From Pseudomonadota bacterium (GTDB taxonomy: Bacteria > Pseudomonadota > Alphaproteobacteria > Rhizobiales > Hyphomicrobiaceae), in assembly GCA_023390485.1 (NCBI GenBank), contig JAEWCT010000271.1:1-17113 (forward strand): a stretch of 17,113 nt of DNA, read 5' to 3'. Shown piece by piece: positions 1 through 6,676 of this stretch. A program made the position numbers and the translations under genes. Under the pieces are notes generated by a model. It saw nothing but the letters and a program-made list of their open reading frames with translations. It searched no databases and was not told the DNA's origin. Numbering within the stretch: the stretch's first letter is position 1; the number at the start of each line of letters is the position of its first letter.

Positions 1-47
1 GGATTGAGCTGCACGAGGGCGATCTTGAGTGAGAGAGGTGCGGTCAT
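1..47 (-). CDS. nadE: NAD+ synthase (glutamine-hydrolysing), N-terminal fragment
   Basis: Only the first 15 codons plus two bases lie in the window. Reading the minus strand from the ATG at 45-47 gives MTAPLSLKIALVQLN followed by the start of a proline codon. A short lead-in and then K-I-A-L-x-Q-L-N-P is the typical start of the nitrilase-type glutaminase domain of long (about 550-residue) bacterial NAD synthases. These make NAD from deamido-NAD using glutamine and ATP in the cytoplasm. An in-frame TAA nine bases upstream of the ATG fixes this as the first possible start, and GCGGGA lies directly before it. It follows the small secreted-protein gene by 68 bases on the same strand. The call rests on 15 residues, so another carbon-nitrogen hydrolase is possible; the match to NadE is the best reading. 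Confidence 0.72.
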   Translation of the reverse strand, partial: MTAPLSLKIALVQLN

Positions 48-75
48 TCCCGCTATTTAGAGCGCACCGCTATCG

Positions 76-108
76 AGGTCCAGGACCACCGCGTCCAGGC
101 TGGGACCT
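76..108 (-). other. hairpin between small secreted-protein gene and nadE
   Basis: AGGTCC (76-81) is perfectly complementary to GGACCT (103-108). Inside it GGAC (83-86) pairs with GTCC (93-96), giving a two-part stem. No T-run follows on the minus strand, so it is not a classical intrinsic terminator. It could be a weak terminator, a processing site or part of the nadE leader. Role unknown. Confidence 0.4.
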
Positions 109-115
109 ATCTCGC

Positions 116-277
116 TCAATCGTTATCGTCGTCGCATGGGACCGGGAATTCAACGTCGGGGTCCCAGCAGATTTCGCTGGCATGTACACGGGAATTAACT
201 GGGGCTGTCACCGCGTACTTCGACACGACGGACATTCCCGCGAGGCACGCCAGGACCAGGAAAAGATGTAATCGCAT
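116..277 (-). CDS. small secreted protein with acidic C-terminal tail (hypothetical)
   Basis: A 53-residue protein when started at the ATG 275-277. The first 20 or so residues (MRLHLFLVLACLAGMSVV) form a basic-then-hydrophobic signal peptide. The mature part is about 30 residues, has two cysteines 12 residues apart that could form a disulfide, and ends in the strongly acidic run CDDDND. In-frame ATG codons at 289 and 331 would only lengthen the N-terminus ahead of the hydrophobic stretch; GGATGG eight bases upstream of 277 is a fair ribosome binding site. It lies between the DAHP synthase gene (95 bases upstream) and nadE (68 bases downstream), all on the same strand. No known family is recognised. 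The signal peptide, context and lack of a competing gene support it, but an ORF this short could be chance. Confidence 0.5.
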   Translation of the reverse strand: MRLHLFLVLACLAGMSVVSKYAVTAPVNSRVHASEICWDPDVEFPVPCDDDND

Positions 278-372
278 GGCTGCTACCATCCGGTAGAACC
301 GAAATGGCGGCCCGCAAGCGCAAGCCGCCATTCAATATATAGTCATCCGTGGCCGACGGGAAATCCCGTCGC

Positions 373-1776
373 TCAAGCAATCAGCGTTTTCGGCTCCGGC
401 CGGCCTTCGGCATCGCGCTCTTTCTTCAATTGTTCGGCAACGAGGAAAGCCAGCTCCAGCGCCTGGTCGGCATTGAGGCGGGGATCGCAATGCGTATGGT
501 AGCGGTCCGATAGATCCTGCTCGGAAATTGCCGTCGCGCCGCCCGTGCATTCGGTGACGTTCTGACCGGTCATCTCGACATGGATGCCGCCGGCGTGCGT
601 TCCCTCGGCGCGATGCACCTCGAAGAACGACAGGCTTTCTTTCAAAATTCGATCGAATGGGCGCGTCTTGTAGCCGTTGACGGCGGAGATCGTGTTGCCG
701 TGCATCGGGTCACAAGACCAGACGACGGAACGGCCGGCCTTCTTCACCGCGCGGACGAGCTTCGGCAGGTGCGCCTCGACCTTGTCGAAGCCGAACCGGC
801 AGATGAGCGTCAGGCGCCCCGGCTCGTCCTTCGGATTGAGAAGGTCGATCAGACGCAACAGGCCGTCAGCGTCGAGCGATGGCCCGCACTTCAAGCCGAT
901 CGGATTCTTGATGCCGCGGCAGTACTCGATATGGGCGTGATCCGGCTGGCGTGTTCTGTCGCCGATCCAGATCATATGGCCGCTCGTCGCGTACCAATCG
1001 CCACTGGTCGAATCCTTGCGCGTCAGTGCCTGCTCGTAGCCGAGAAGCAGCGCTTCGTGGCTGGTGTAGAAGCTCGTCGTGCGCAATTGCGATGTATTAT
1101 CCGACGTGATCCCACAGGCGCGCATGAACTGCAGGGTCTCGGCGATGCGATCGGCGATCTCCTGATAGCGATGGCCCTGCGGGCTATCCTTCACGAAACC
1201 CATGTTCCACTGGTGCACGCGCTCAAGATCGGCGTACCCACCCGTTGCGAAGGCGCGGATGAGGTTCACCGTCGCCGCCGATTGGCGATAGGCTTCGAGC
1301 TGGCGGACGGGATCGGGAATGCGTGCTTCCGGCGTGAACTCAGGGCCGTTGATGATGTCGCCGCGGTAGCTCGGCAGTTCCTGGCCGTCCCTTTTTTCGG
1401 TCGGCGAAGAGCGCGGCTTCGCGAATTGCCCGGCGATGCGGCCAACCTTCGTGACGGGTTCACCGCCGGCGTACGTCAGCACGACCGCCATCTGCAGGAA
1501 GACGCGGAAGAAATCGCGGATGTTGTCGGCGCGGTGCTCGGCGAAGCTCTCGGCGCAGTCGCCGCCCTGGAGCAAAAAGCCCGTGCCACCGGCGATGCCG
1601 GCAAGCTGCTTCTTCAGCTCACGCGCTTCACCGGCAAATACCAGCGGCGGGAACGTCGCAAGCTTTGCTTCGGCATCGGCCAGGGCCTTCGCATCGGGAT
1701 AATCCGGCACCTGCAGGATCGGCTTGCTGCGCCAGGTGTCCGGTGACCATTTTTCGACTTGGGCGTTCGACGCCAT
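373..1776 (-). CDS. aroG: 3-deoxy-7-phosphoheptulonate synthase, class II (DAHP synthase)
   Basis: A 467-residue enzyme that condenses phosphoenolpyruvate with erythrose 4-phosphate, the first step of the shikimate pathway to aromatic amino acids. The length is normal for the class II (plant/mycobacterial) type. Class II signatures are clear: [10 protein letters not shown] at 71-80, [18 protein letters not shown] from 110, [10 protein letters not shown] at 138, SCDPMHGNT at 354 and [15 protein letters not shown] from 396. The expected metal ligands are present: Cys74, His359, Glu401 and Asp431. The reading frame runs 41 codons further upstream, but the ATG at 1774-1776 is chosen because AGGAG lies 11 bases before it and the protein there ([10 protein letters not shown]) matches the family N-terminus. 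It follows the SDR gene by 141 bases on the same strand. The symbol is conventional; class II members carry various aro names. Confidence 0.95.
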   Translation of the reverse strand: MASNAQVEKWSPDTWRSKPILQVPDYPDAKALADAEAKLATFPPLVFAGEARELKKQLAGIAGGTGFLLQGGDCAESFAEHRADNIRDFFRVFLQMAVVLTYAGGEPVTKVGRIAGQFAKPRSSPTEKRDGQELPSYRGDIINGPEFTPEARIPDPVRQLEAYRQSAATVNLIRAFATGGYADLERVHQWNMGFVKDSPQGHRYQEIADRIAETLQFMRACGITSDNTSQLRTTSFYTSHEALLLGYEQALTRKDSTSGDWYATSGHMIWIGDRTRQPDHAHIEYCRGIKNPIGLKCGPSLDADGLLRLIDLLNPKDEPGRLTLICRFGFDKVEAHLPKLVRAVKKAGRSVVWSCDPMHGNTISAVNGYKTRPFDRILKESLSFFEVHRAEGTHAGGIHVEMTGQNVTECTGGATAISEQDLSDRYHTHCDPRLNADQALELAFLVAEQLKKERDAEGRPEPKTLIA

Positions 1777-1806
1777 AGTAAGGTAAACTCCTGAAGAGCA
1801 CATACG

Positions 1807-1833
1807 GGGCGCATGCCCAAAGGCAGCGCCTTT
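1807..1833 (-). promoter_or_regulatory. two adjacent small hairpins in the DAHP synthase leader
   Basis: GGGC (1807-1810) pairs with GCCC (1815-1818) around a four-base loop, and directly next to it AAAGGC (1819-1824) pairs with GCCTTT (1828-1833) around three bases. They lie 31-57 bases upstream of the DAHP synthase start. There is no following T-run on the minus strand. They may be leader structure or simply a weak terminator for plus-strand read-through. Function unproven. Confidence 0.3.
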
Positions 1834-1917
1834 TATGGCTCTGTGGCATATTATCTCGGGGCTTATAGGAGATATCGGCAGGCAATGCCAGCGCCTCAAG
1901 CCCCCGCTTTTACCCGC

Positions 1918-2673
1918 TTAGAGCCCAGCAGACATGCCGCCATCGACGGCGAGTTCCGAGCCCGTGCAATATATGCTGTCGTCGGAGGCAAAAAAGACCG
2001 CCGCTCCCGTCATGTCCTCGGGCGTGCCAAGGCGGCCCATCGGTGTCTTGTCGATCAGAGCCTTCTTGACGGGCGGCAGCTTCAACAGCCGGTCGGTGAT
2101 TCCCGTTTCGACGTAACCTGGCGCAATGGAATTCACGCGAACGTTGAACGGGGCGTATTCGACGGCGAGGCCTTTGGTCAGCGCCGTAATCGCGCCCTTG
2201 GTCGCGGTATAGGCCGCGAGCGGACGAAGTCCGCGGTTTGCCATGATCGACGAGATGTTGATGATCGACGGCGCCTTCGACTTCCGAAGCAGCGGTAGTG
2301 CATCGCGCGACAGCCTTAGAATGGCATCGAGGTTAACTTCGCGTAGCTTCGCCCAGTCGGCATCGGAAAGCTGGCGGATTTCACCGCGAACGAGAATGCC
2401 GGCGTTGTTGACGAGGACATCCACGGATCCATGCGTCTTCTCGACGTTGCGCAGGAGAGCGGTGAGATCCTGCCCTTTCGAGACATCGACAACCATTGCC
2501 GTTGCGGCGCCGCCGATGGCCTTGATTTTTTGAACCGTCTGTTCGGCGGTTTCACCGTTGATATCGGTGACCCAGACATGCGCGCCTTCGAGGGCGAACC
2601 GCGCGGCGATGGCTTGTCCGATGCCGCCGCCAGAGCCCGTTACGATTGCGATCTTGCCGCTCAGTCGCGCCAT
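1918..2673 (-). CDS. short-chain dehydrogenase/reductase (SDR, classical)
   Basis: A 251-residue cytoplasmic NAD(P)-dependent oxidoreductase of the classical SDR family; the substrate cannot be told from sequence. Visible motifs are the Rossmann glycine pattern TGSGGGIGQA at 12-21, NNAG at 89-92, the catalytic serine pair in NISS (141-142), Tyr155 and Lys159 in YTATK, and the C-terminal SELAVDGG. Asp37 at the end of the second strand (VTD) favours NAD(H) over NADP(H). The ATG at 2671-2673 is chosen over an in-frame codon 37 positions upstream because AAGAGGG precedes it and the Rossmann strand starts at the usual place. It lies 80 bases after gor on the same strand and is probably co-transcribed with it. 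Resemblance to 3-oxoacyl-ACP or glucose dehydrogenase-type SDRs is generic and does not support a specific name. Confidence 0.9.
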   Translation of the reverse strand: MARLSGKIAIVTGSGGGIGQAIAARFALEGAHVWVTDINGETAEQTVQKIKAIGGAATAMVVDVSKGQDLTALLRNVEKTHGSVDVLVNNAGILVRGEIRQLSDADWAKLREVNLDAILRLSRDALPLLRKSKAPSIINISSIMANRGLRPLAAYTATKGAITALTKGLAVEYAPFNVRVNSIAPGYVETGITDRLLKLPPVKKALIDKTPMGRLGTPEDMTGAAVFFASDDSIYCTGSELAVDGGMSAGL

Positions 2674-2753
2674 GTGTTCCCTCTTGCCGCCAGTCGTGCC
2701 GCGAGTCTCGCCGAGACTTGGGCGGGAACCCATACGGCGGAGCTTTTCGCCGA

Positions 2754-4136
2754 TCAACCGGCGGCTTCGCCAGGGGCGAGCCATTTCTCACGAAGCGTGA
2801 CCAGTTCCTCTGCGGCGGATGGATGCAAGGCCATAGTCTGGTCGAAGTCCGACTTGCATGCACGCATACGGACGGCGATTGCGGCCATCTGGATGATTTC
2901 GGCCGCGTCGGGTCCCAAAACGTGGACACCGACAACGCGGTCGCTGGCGCCCTCGACAATAATCTTCATGAGCATTTTTTCGTTGCGGCCGGCCAAAATC
3001 GCCTTCATCGGCCGAAAGCTGCCCTTGTAAATATGGACGTCCTCATACTGAGCACGCGCTTCCTGCTCGGTGAATCCGACAGTGCCGATCTCAGGGGTCG
3101 AGAATACGGCCGTCGGAATGGTCGTGTAGTCGACGATCCACGGTTTTTTGCCGAACAACGTATCGGCGAACGCGTGACCTTCGCGGATGGCAACCGGAGT
3201 GAGGTTCACGCGGTTGGTGACGTCGCCGACGGCATAGATCGAGGGCACCGTCGATCGCGAGGCGTTATCGACGACGACGGCGCCTTCGGCATCGATGTGG
3301 ACGCCGAGAGCTTCGACGCCGAGATTTTTCGTATTCGGCGAGCGTCCGATTGCGAACATGATCTGGTCGGCTTCGAGCGTTTCGCCGCCGCTGATCGTGC
3401 CGGCGAGACCCGACGCCCGCTTCTCGATCTTCGTGAATTTCTGGCCGGTGATGATGCGAATGCCGCGCGCCGTCATCGCGGCCGCGAGCCCGTCGCGCAG
3501 ATCTTCGTCGAAGCCGCGGAGGAATTTCTCACCGCGATAGATGAGCGTCACGTCGGCGCCGAGACCATTGAAGATTGAAGCGAACTCGACGGCGATATAC
3601 CCGCCGCCCGCGATGACGATGCGGCGCGGAAACTCCTTCAGGTCGAACACTTCATTCGACGTGATGACATTCTCGACACCAGGAAGGGCAGGATCGATGT
3701 TTGGGCGACCGCCGCTCGCTACTAAAATCGTCTTCGCAGTGATTTTCCGGTCGGAATTCGCCAGGTACACTTCGTTCGGGGAGCGCAGCGTTGCGCGCTC
3801 GGGGAAAACCTCAACCTTGAATTTCTCGAGCGTGGCGCGATAGGCCGCTTCGAGGCGGGAAATTTCCTTGTTCTTCGCGGCGACAAGCGACGTCCAGTCA
3901 AACGTCTCACCGCTTAACGACCAGCCGAAACCCCGGGCATCGGCAAAATCGTCGGCGAAGCGGCTGGCGTATACGAGCAGCTTTTTCGGAACACAGCCGC
4001 GAATAACGCAAGTGCCGCCCACCCGGTACTCTTCAGCAATGGCGACCTTGGCGCCGTGGCTGGCCGCGATGCGGGCAGCTCTGACGCCACCGGAGCCAGC
4101 GCCGATGACGAAAAGATCAAAGTCAAAATCTGTCAT
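2754..4136 (-). CDS. gor: glutathione-disulfide reductase
   Basis: A 460-residue flavoprotein that uses NADPH to keep glutathione reduced in the cytoplasm. The FAD-binding motif GAGSGG is at 12-17. The redox-active disulfide is Cys43/Cys48 in GGTCVIRGCVPKK. The NADP(H)-binding fold carries GGGYIAVEFA, followed by an arginine-bearing stretch (YRGEKFLR) that is typical of NADPH rather than NADH use. A second FAD motif, IYAVGDV, follows. The catalytic pair His438/Glu443 is in HPSAAEE near the C-terminus. RGCVPKK and HPSAAEE separate it from dihydrolipoamide dehydrogenase and mercuric reductase. The ATG at 4134-4136 has no good Shine-Dalgarno match, but the Rossmann fold begins nine residues later as expected. 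It comes 33 bases after the DUF2059 gene and 80 bases before the SDR gene, so it sits within an rpiA-led gene string. Confidence 0.95.
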   Translation of the reverse strand: MTDFDFDLFVIGAGSGGVRAARIAASHGAKVAIAEEYRVGGTCVIRGCVPKKLLVYASRFADDFADARGFGWSLSGETFDWTSLVAAKNKEISRLEAAYRATLEKFKVEVFPERATLRSPNEVYLANSDRKITAKTILVASGGRPNIDPALPGVENVITSNEVFDLKEFPRRIVIAGGGYIAVEFASIFNGLGADVTLIYRGEKFLRGFDEDLRDGLAAAMTARGIRIITGQKFTKIEKRASGLAGTISGGETLEADQIMFAIGRSPNTKNLGVEALGVHIDAEGAVVVDNASRSTVPSIYAVGDVTNRVNLTPVAIREGHAFADTLFGKKPWIVDYTTIPTAVFSTPEIGTVGFTEQEARAQYEDVHIYKGSFRPMKAILAGRNEKMLMKIIVEGASDRVVGVHVLGPDAAEIIQMAAIAVRMRACKSDFDQTMALHPSAAEELVTLREKWLAPGEAAG

Positions 4137-4169
4137 TTGCGCGGTCTGACGTAATTGCTTTGCTGCGAC

Positions 4170-4658
4170 CTATTTCTGCCCGGGTGACGCTTCTTGCGCC
4201 TTCATCTCGTCAGCTATCTTGCTCGAATATTTCATGCCGATCTCGGCGCCTTTTTTCATCAACTCCGGCGTTTCGGAGACAAACTTGGCGCCGGGGCCTG
4301 AGCGATAAAAATCAGCGACCGCTTTCATTTCCTCTGCCGTAAAGGTCTCGGCATAGAGGTTGGCGAAATCGGTGATCATCTGTTCCTGATATCCGAGAAG
4401 CTTCTTCATGCTTTGATCGAACTGCTCGGATAGCTTTTTGCCGGCTTCGGATGAATTTGCGTTGGCGCCTTGCGCGAAACCGCGCGTCATCGCCTGAACC
4501 ATGCCCTCCATCTGCTTCGTTACGCCGGTCACTTGGAGAAGATCACGCGCGGCGGCGACACGCGCCGGATCCGGTTGCGATGGCGGCGCCTCTTCCGCGA
4601 GGGCCATTCCGGAGAAACAAAGAATGCTCAGAGCAATCATCCGCAGGGCGTAACCCAT
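4170..4658 (-). CDS. DUF2059 family secreted protein
   Basis: A 162-residue protein with an N-terminal signal peptide (MGYALRMIALSILCFSGMALA, cleavage probably after ALA), so likely periplasmic. The body is helical and matches the DUF2059 pattern: a region around residues 90-135 containing FANLYAETFTAEEMKAVADF and then YRSGPGAKFVSETP. No enzymatic function is known for the family. The start is set by GAAGAGG about nine bases upstream of the ATG at 4656-4658; the ATG three codons earlier (4665-4667) would have no spacing from that site. The rpiA stop and this ATG are arranged TGA-T-ATG, with a one-base gap, which indicates translational coupling. It is followed 33 bases later by gor. Its presence between rpiA and gor is a gene order I recall from other Hyphomicrobiales. 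Confidence 0.87.
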   Translation of the reverse strand: MGYALRMIALSILCFSGMALAEEAPPSQPDPARVAAARDLLQVTGVTKQMEGMVQAMTRGFAQGANANSSEAGKKLSEQFDQSMKKLLGYQEQMITDFANLYAETFTAEEMKAVADFYRSGPGAKFVSETPELMKKGAEIGMKYSSKIADEMKAQEASPGQK

Positions 4659-4659
4659 A

Positions 4660-5382
4660 TCAGTCATCCTCTTCGAAATCGATTTCAATTCCGGATAGCA
4701 CTTCAACGCCTTTCGGCCCGGCAATGATCCCAACGTCAGCAATTCCCAGAAACAGCCCCGTGTCGACGAGGCCGGGCACGAGTTTCAGGGAGTCTTCCAG
4801 AGCTTCGGGATCTTCAATCGTGCCGAAGGCACAATCGAGGATATGATTGCCGTTGTCCGTTACAAACGGTTTCCCGTCTGGGCCTTTACGAAGCCTTACC
4901 TCGCCTTCGCATCCTGCATCGGCCGCGAGTTTGATGATGAGCTGCTCGGTCGCGGCTAATCCGAACGGCACGACCTCGAGCGGCAGGGGAAAACGACCAA
5001 GCGTTTCGACGAGCTTGGAGTTATCGGCGATGATGACAACGCGATCGGACGCGACGGCGACGATCTTTTCCCTGAGCAGGGCGCCGCCGCCGCCTTTAAT
5101 AAGCCGCAGCTCTTCATCGATTTCATCCGCTCCATCGACGGTCAAATCGAGGGACGGCGTCTCGTCGAGCGTCGTCAGCGGAATGCCCAACGCCGCCGCC
5201 TGGGCCCGCGTCGCTTCCGAGGTCGGGACGCAGACGACTTTGAGACCGGCTTTGACCTTGGCGCCGAGAAGCTCGATGAATTTGGCAGCGGTCGAGCCGG
5301 TGCCAAGGCCGAGCTTCATTCCGTCTTCGACGTACGTCAGCGCCTGTTCGGCGGCTTGTCGCTTCCAATCGTCATTGCTCAT
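4660..5382 (-). CDS. rpiA: ribose-5-phosphate isomerase A
   Basis: A 240-residue enzyme interconverting ribose 5-phosphate and ribulose 5-phosphate in the pentose phosphate pathway. Family motifs are [10 protein letters not shown] at 26-35, DGADEID at 83-89 and [11 protein letters not shown] at 96-106. The catalytic and phosphate-binding residues expected from the E. coli enzyme are all present: Asp83, Asp86, Lys96 and Glu105. The ATG at 5380-5382 is preferred over an in-frame GTG directly before it because GAGG lies five bases from the ATG but only two from the GTG. The C-terminus ends in an acidic FEEDD just before the coupled DUF2059 start. It diverges from gph across 158 bases, so the two probably have separate back-to-back promoters. 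Confidence 0.95.
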   Translation of the reverse strand: MSNDDWKRQAAEQALTYVEDGMKLGLGTGSTAAKFIELLGAKVKAGLKVVCVPTSEATRAQAAALGIPLTTLDETPSLDLTVDGADEIDEELRLIKGGGGALLREKIVAVASDRVVIIADNSKLVETLGRFPLPLEVVPFGLAATEQLIIKLAADAGCEGEVRLRKGPDGKPFVTDNGNHILDCAFGTIEDPEALEDSLKLVPGLVDTGLFLGIADVGIIAGPKGVEVLSGIEIDFEEDD

Positions 5383-5540
5383 CACGGCCTCAAGCTTTGC
5401 AAAATCAGCGCCCTCCGCGCGGGACCTCTCTAGGCTGCGGATGCGGCTCTTTCAAGCCAGCCACCCTAGCAGGTCCTCGTGACGCCGTGACATCGCCGAC
5501 GGGGATGAATACGCTACAATTGAAAACGCGAGGAGAATTC

Positions 5541-6224
5541 ATGCAGGGCTGGACCATCGTCTTCGACCTTGACGGTACACTTGTGGATACCGCACCGGAT
5601 CTTGCCGAGGCGACGAATCACGTCCTTTCGACGCTCGGTTTAGACCGGATCAGCGAGCTTCAAATCCGGCCGTTCGTCGGGCACGGGGCGCTGGCGATGA
5701 TCGATGGCGCCGTGAAGGCGCACGGGCGGAAGCTCTCGGAACGGGAATTGCACGACCTCTTCGAGGTCTTCATCGTCTATTATACGGCCCATCTTGCGGA
5801 CTATAGCGTACCCTATCCGCACGTCATTGCGGCGCTCGATGGGCTGAAGGCCGAGGGCGCGACACTTGCGGTGTGCACGAACAAAATGGAATTGCAGGCG
5901 CGCGCGGTTCTCGAAGCGATGAAGCTCGATCATTATTTTTCTGCGCTCACAGGGCGCGATAGCCTCGGCGCCTATAAGCCCGATCCGCTGCATCTGACCG
6001 GCACGATCGCGCGGGCCGGCGGCGTCCCTGAGACGAGCATCATGGTTGGCGACAGCGAAACCGACATCAAGACGGCGAAGGCTGCGCGCGTGCCCATCGT
6101 GGCCGTCAGCTTCGGTTATAGCGTGGATCCCGTCGCCTCGTTCGGTCCGGATGCCATCATCGACGACTATCGCCAGCTGCCGGGCGCACTCGAGAAGTTT
6201 TTCGGGACCGCCGTCAGTACGTGA
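5541..6224 (+). CDS. gph: phosphoglycolate phosphatase (HAD family)
   Basis: A 227-residue HAD hydrolase, probably removing phosphate from 2-phosphoglycolate formed by oxygenase side reactions or DNA repair. HAD motif I is FDLDGTLVDT with nucleophile Asp9 and acid/base Asp11; motif II is the threonine in VCTNK; motif III the lysine in KPDPLHL; motif IV GDSETD. The cap-domain sequence GHGALAMI and the size fit Gph rather than other HAD branches. The reading frame is open 48 codons upstream, but GAGGAG five bases before the ATG at 5541 decides the start. TACAAT at 5515-5520 could be a -10 box, although no well-spaced -35 box was found. Its 3' end overlaps the convergent DsrE-like gene by 11 bases. 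Back-to-back gph and rpiA fits sugar-phosphate metabolism; the exact substrate is inferred. Confidence 0.9.
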   Translation: MQGWTIVFDLDGTLVDTAPDLAEATNHVLSTLGLDRISELQIRPFVGHGALAMIDGAVKAHGRKLSERELHDLFEVFIVYYTAHLADYSVPYPHVIAALDGLKAEGATLAVCTNKMELQARAVLEAMKLDHYFSALTGRDSLGAYKPDPLHLTGTIARAGGVPETSIMVGDSETDIKTAKAARVPIVAVSFGYSVDPVASFGPDAIIDDYRQLPGALEKFFGTAVST

Positions 6225-6591
6225 GAACCCGGCAATCGCTCGACATGATCTCTTCGATGAAATGCGCGGCGCCGATGACGCCACTGCATTCGGGGATCAG
6301 GTCTTCCTTCCGCAAGTGACAGACATCGAGCCCGGGCGAGAAGCAGAAGAACCTCACGCCCGCAGCGTGTCCTTCCTTGATGAAATCGTAGACCGAGCGC
6401 TTTTCGTCCGGGTTCAGATGAATGCTTGCGGCGGCTCCGTTTCGCAGCAATTTCGCGGCGGTGCCGGTGCAGACGACTTCGACGTGATAGTTCATTCCGG
6501 CGGCGACGGAGGCCTGGAAGAGCGGCGCGCTCAAGGCCTCGCCGCTCAGCGGATCTGTGCTTGCCAGGATGATCACGAGTTTTTGCGGCAT
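6214..6591 (-). CDS. DsrE/DsrF-like family protein
   Basis: A 125-residue soluble protein of the DsrE/TusD-like fold, recognised from the start MPQKLVIILAST, the central VEVVCTG strand, and the segment around C91-C102 ending PECSGVIGAAHFIEEIM. Members take part in sulfur-relay reactions or serve as small peroxiredoxin-like partners; this member's role is unknown. Five cysteines (41, 83, 91, 102, 120) are many for its length. The ATG at 6589-6591 is chosen over upstream in-frame codons because GAGAGG lies five bases before it and the first beta strand follows directly. It is 85 bases downstream of the MMPL exporter on the same strand, probably in the same transcript, and its last 11 bases overlap the convergent gph gene. 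Confidence 0.85.
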   Translation of the reverse strand: MPQKLVIILASTDPLSGEALSAPLFQASVAAGMNYHVEVVCTGTAAKLLRNGAAASIHLNPDEKRSVYDFIKEGHAAGVRFFCFSPGLDVCHLRKEDLIPECSGVIGAAHFIEEIMSSDCRVLTY

Positions 6592-6676
6592 CGCTGCCTC
6601 TCGTTGCCGATGACGACGCCCGAACACTACGCCCTCGGCGCGGGCTGCCGCAACATCCGCCGGCGCAATCGTCCGT

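Noticed and set aside
580..1746. Long plus-strand ORF of 388 codons opposite the DAHP synthase gene
   Set aside because: It mirrors a certain gene in GC-rich DNA, gives an Arg/Ala/Asp-rich translation with no motif, and has no ribosome binding site. The similar plus-strand ORF at 2646-3578 is rejected for the same reason.
1777..1885. Leader peptide with aromatic residues (W, Y, F, YY) upstream of DAHP synthase, suggesting attenuation
   Set aside because: The frame runs on into the coding region in a shifted phase, has no ribosome binding site, and no terminator with a T-run lies between it and the gene.
5487..5520. Promoter for gph built from GTGACA and TACAAT
   Set aside because: The spacer is 22 bases, too long for a normal sigma-70 promoter; only the -10-like box is kept as a remark.
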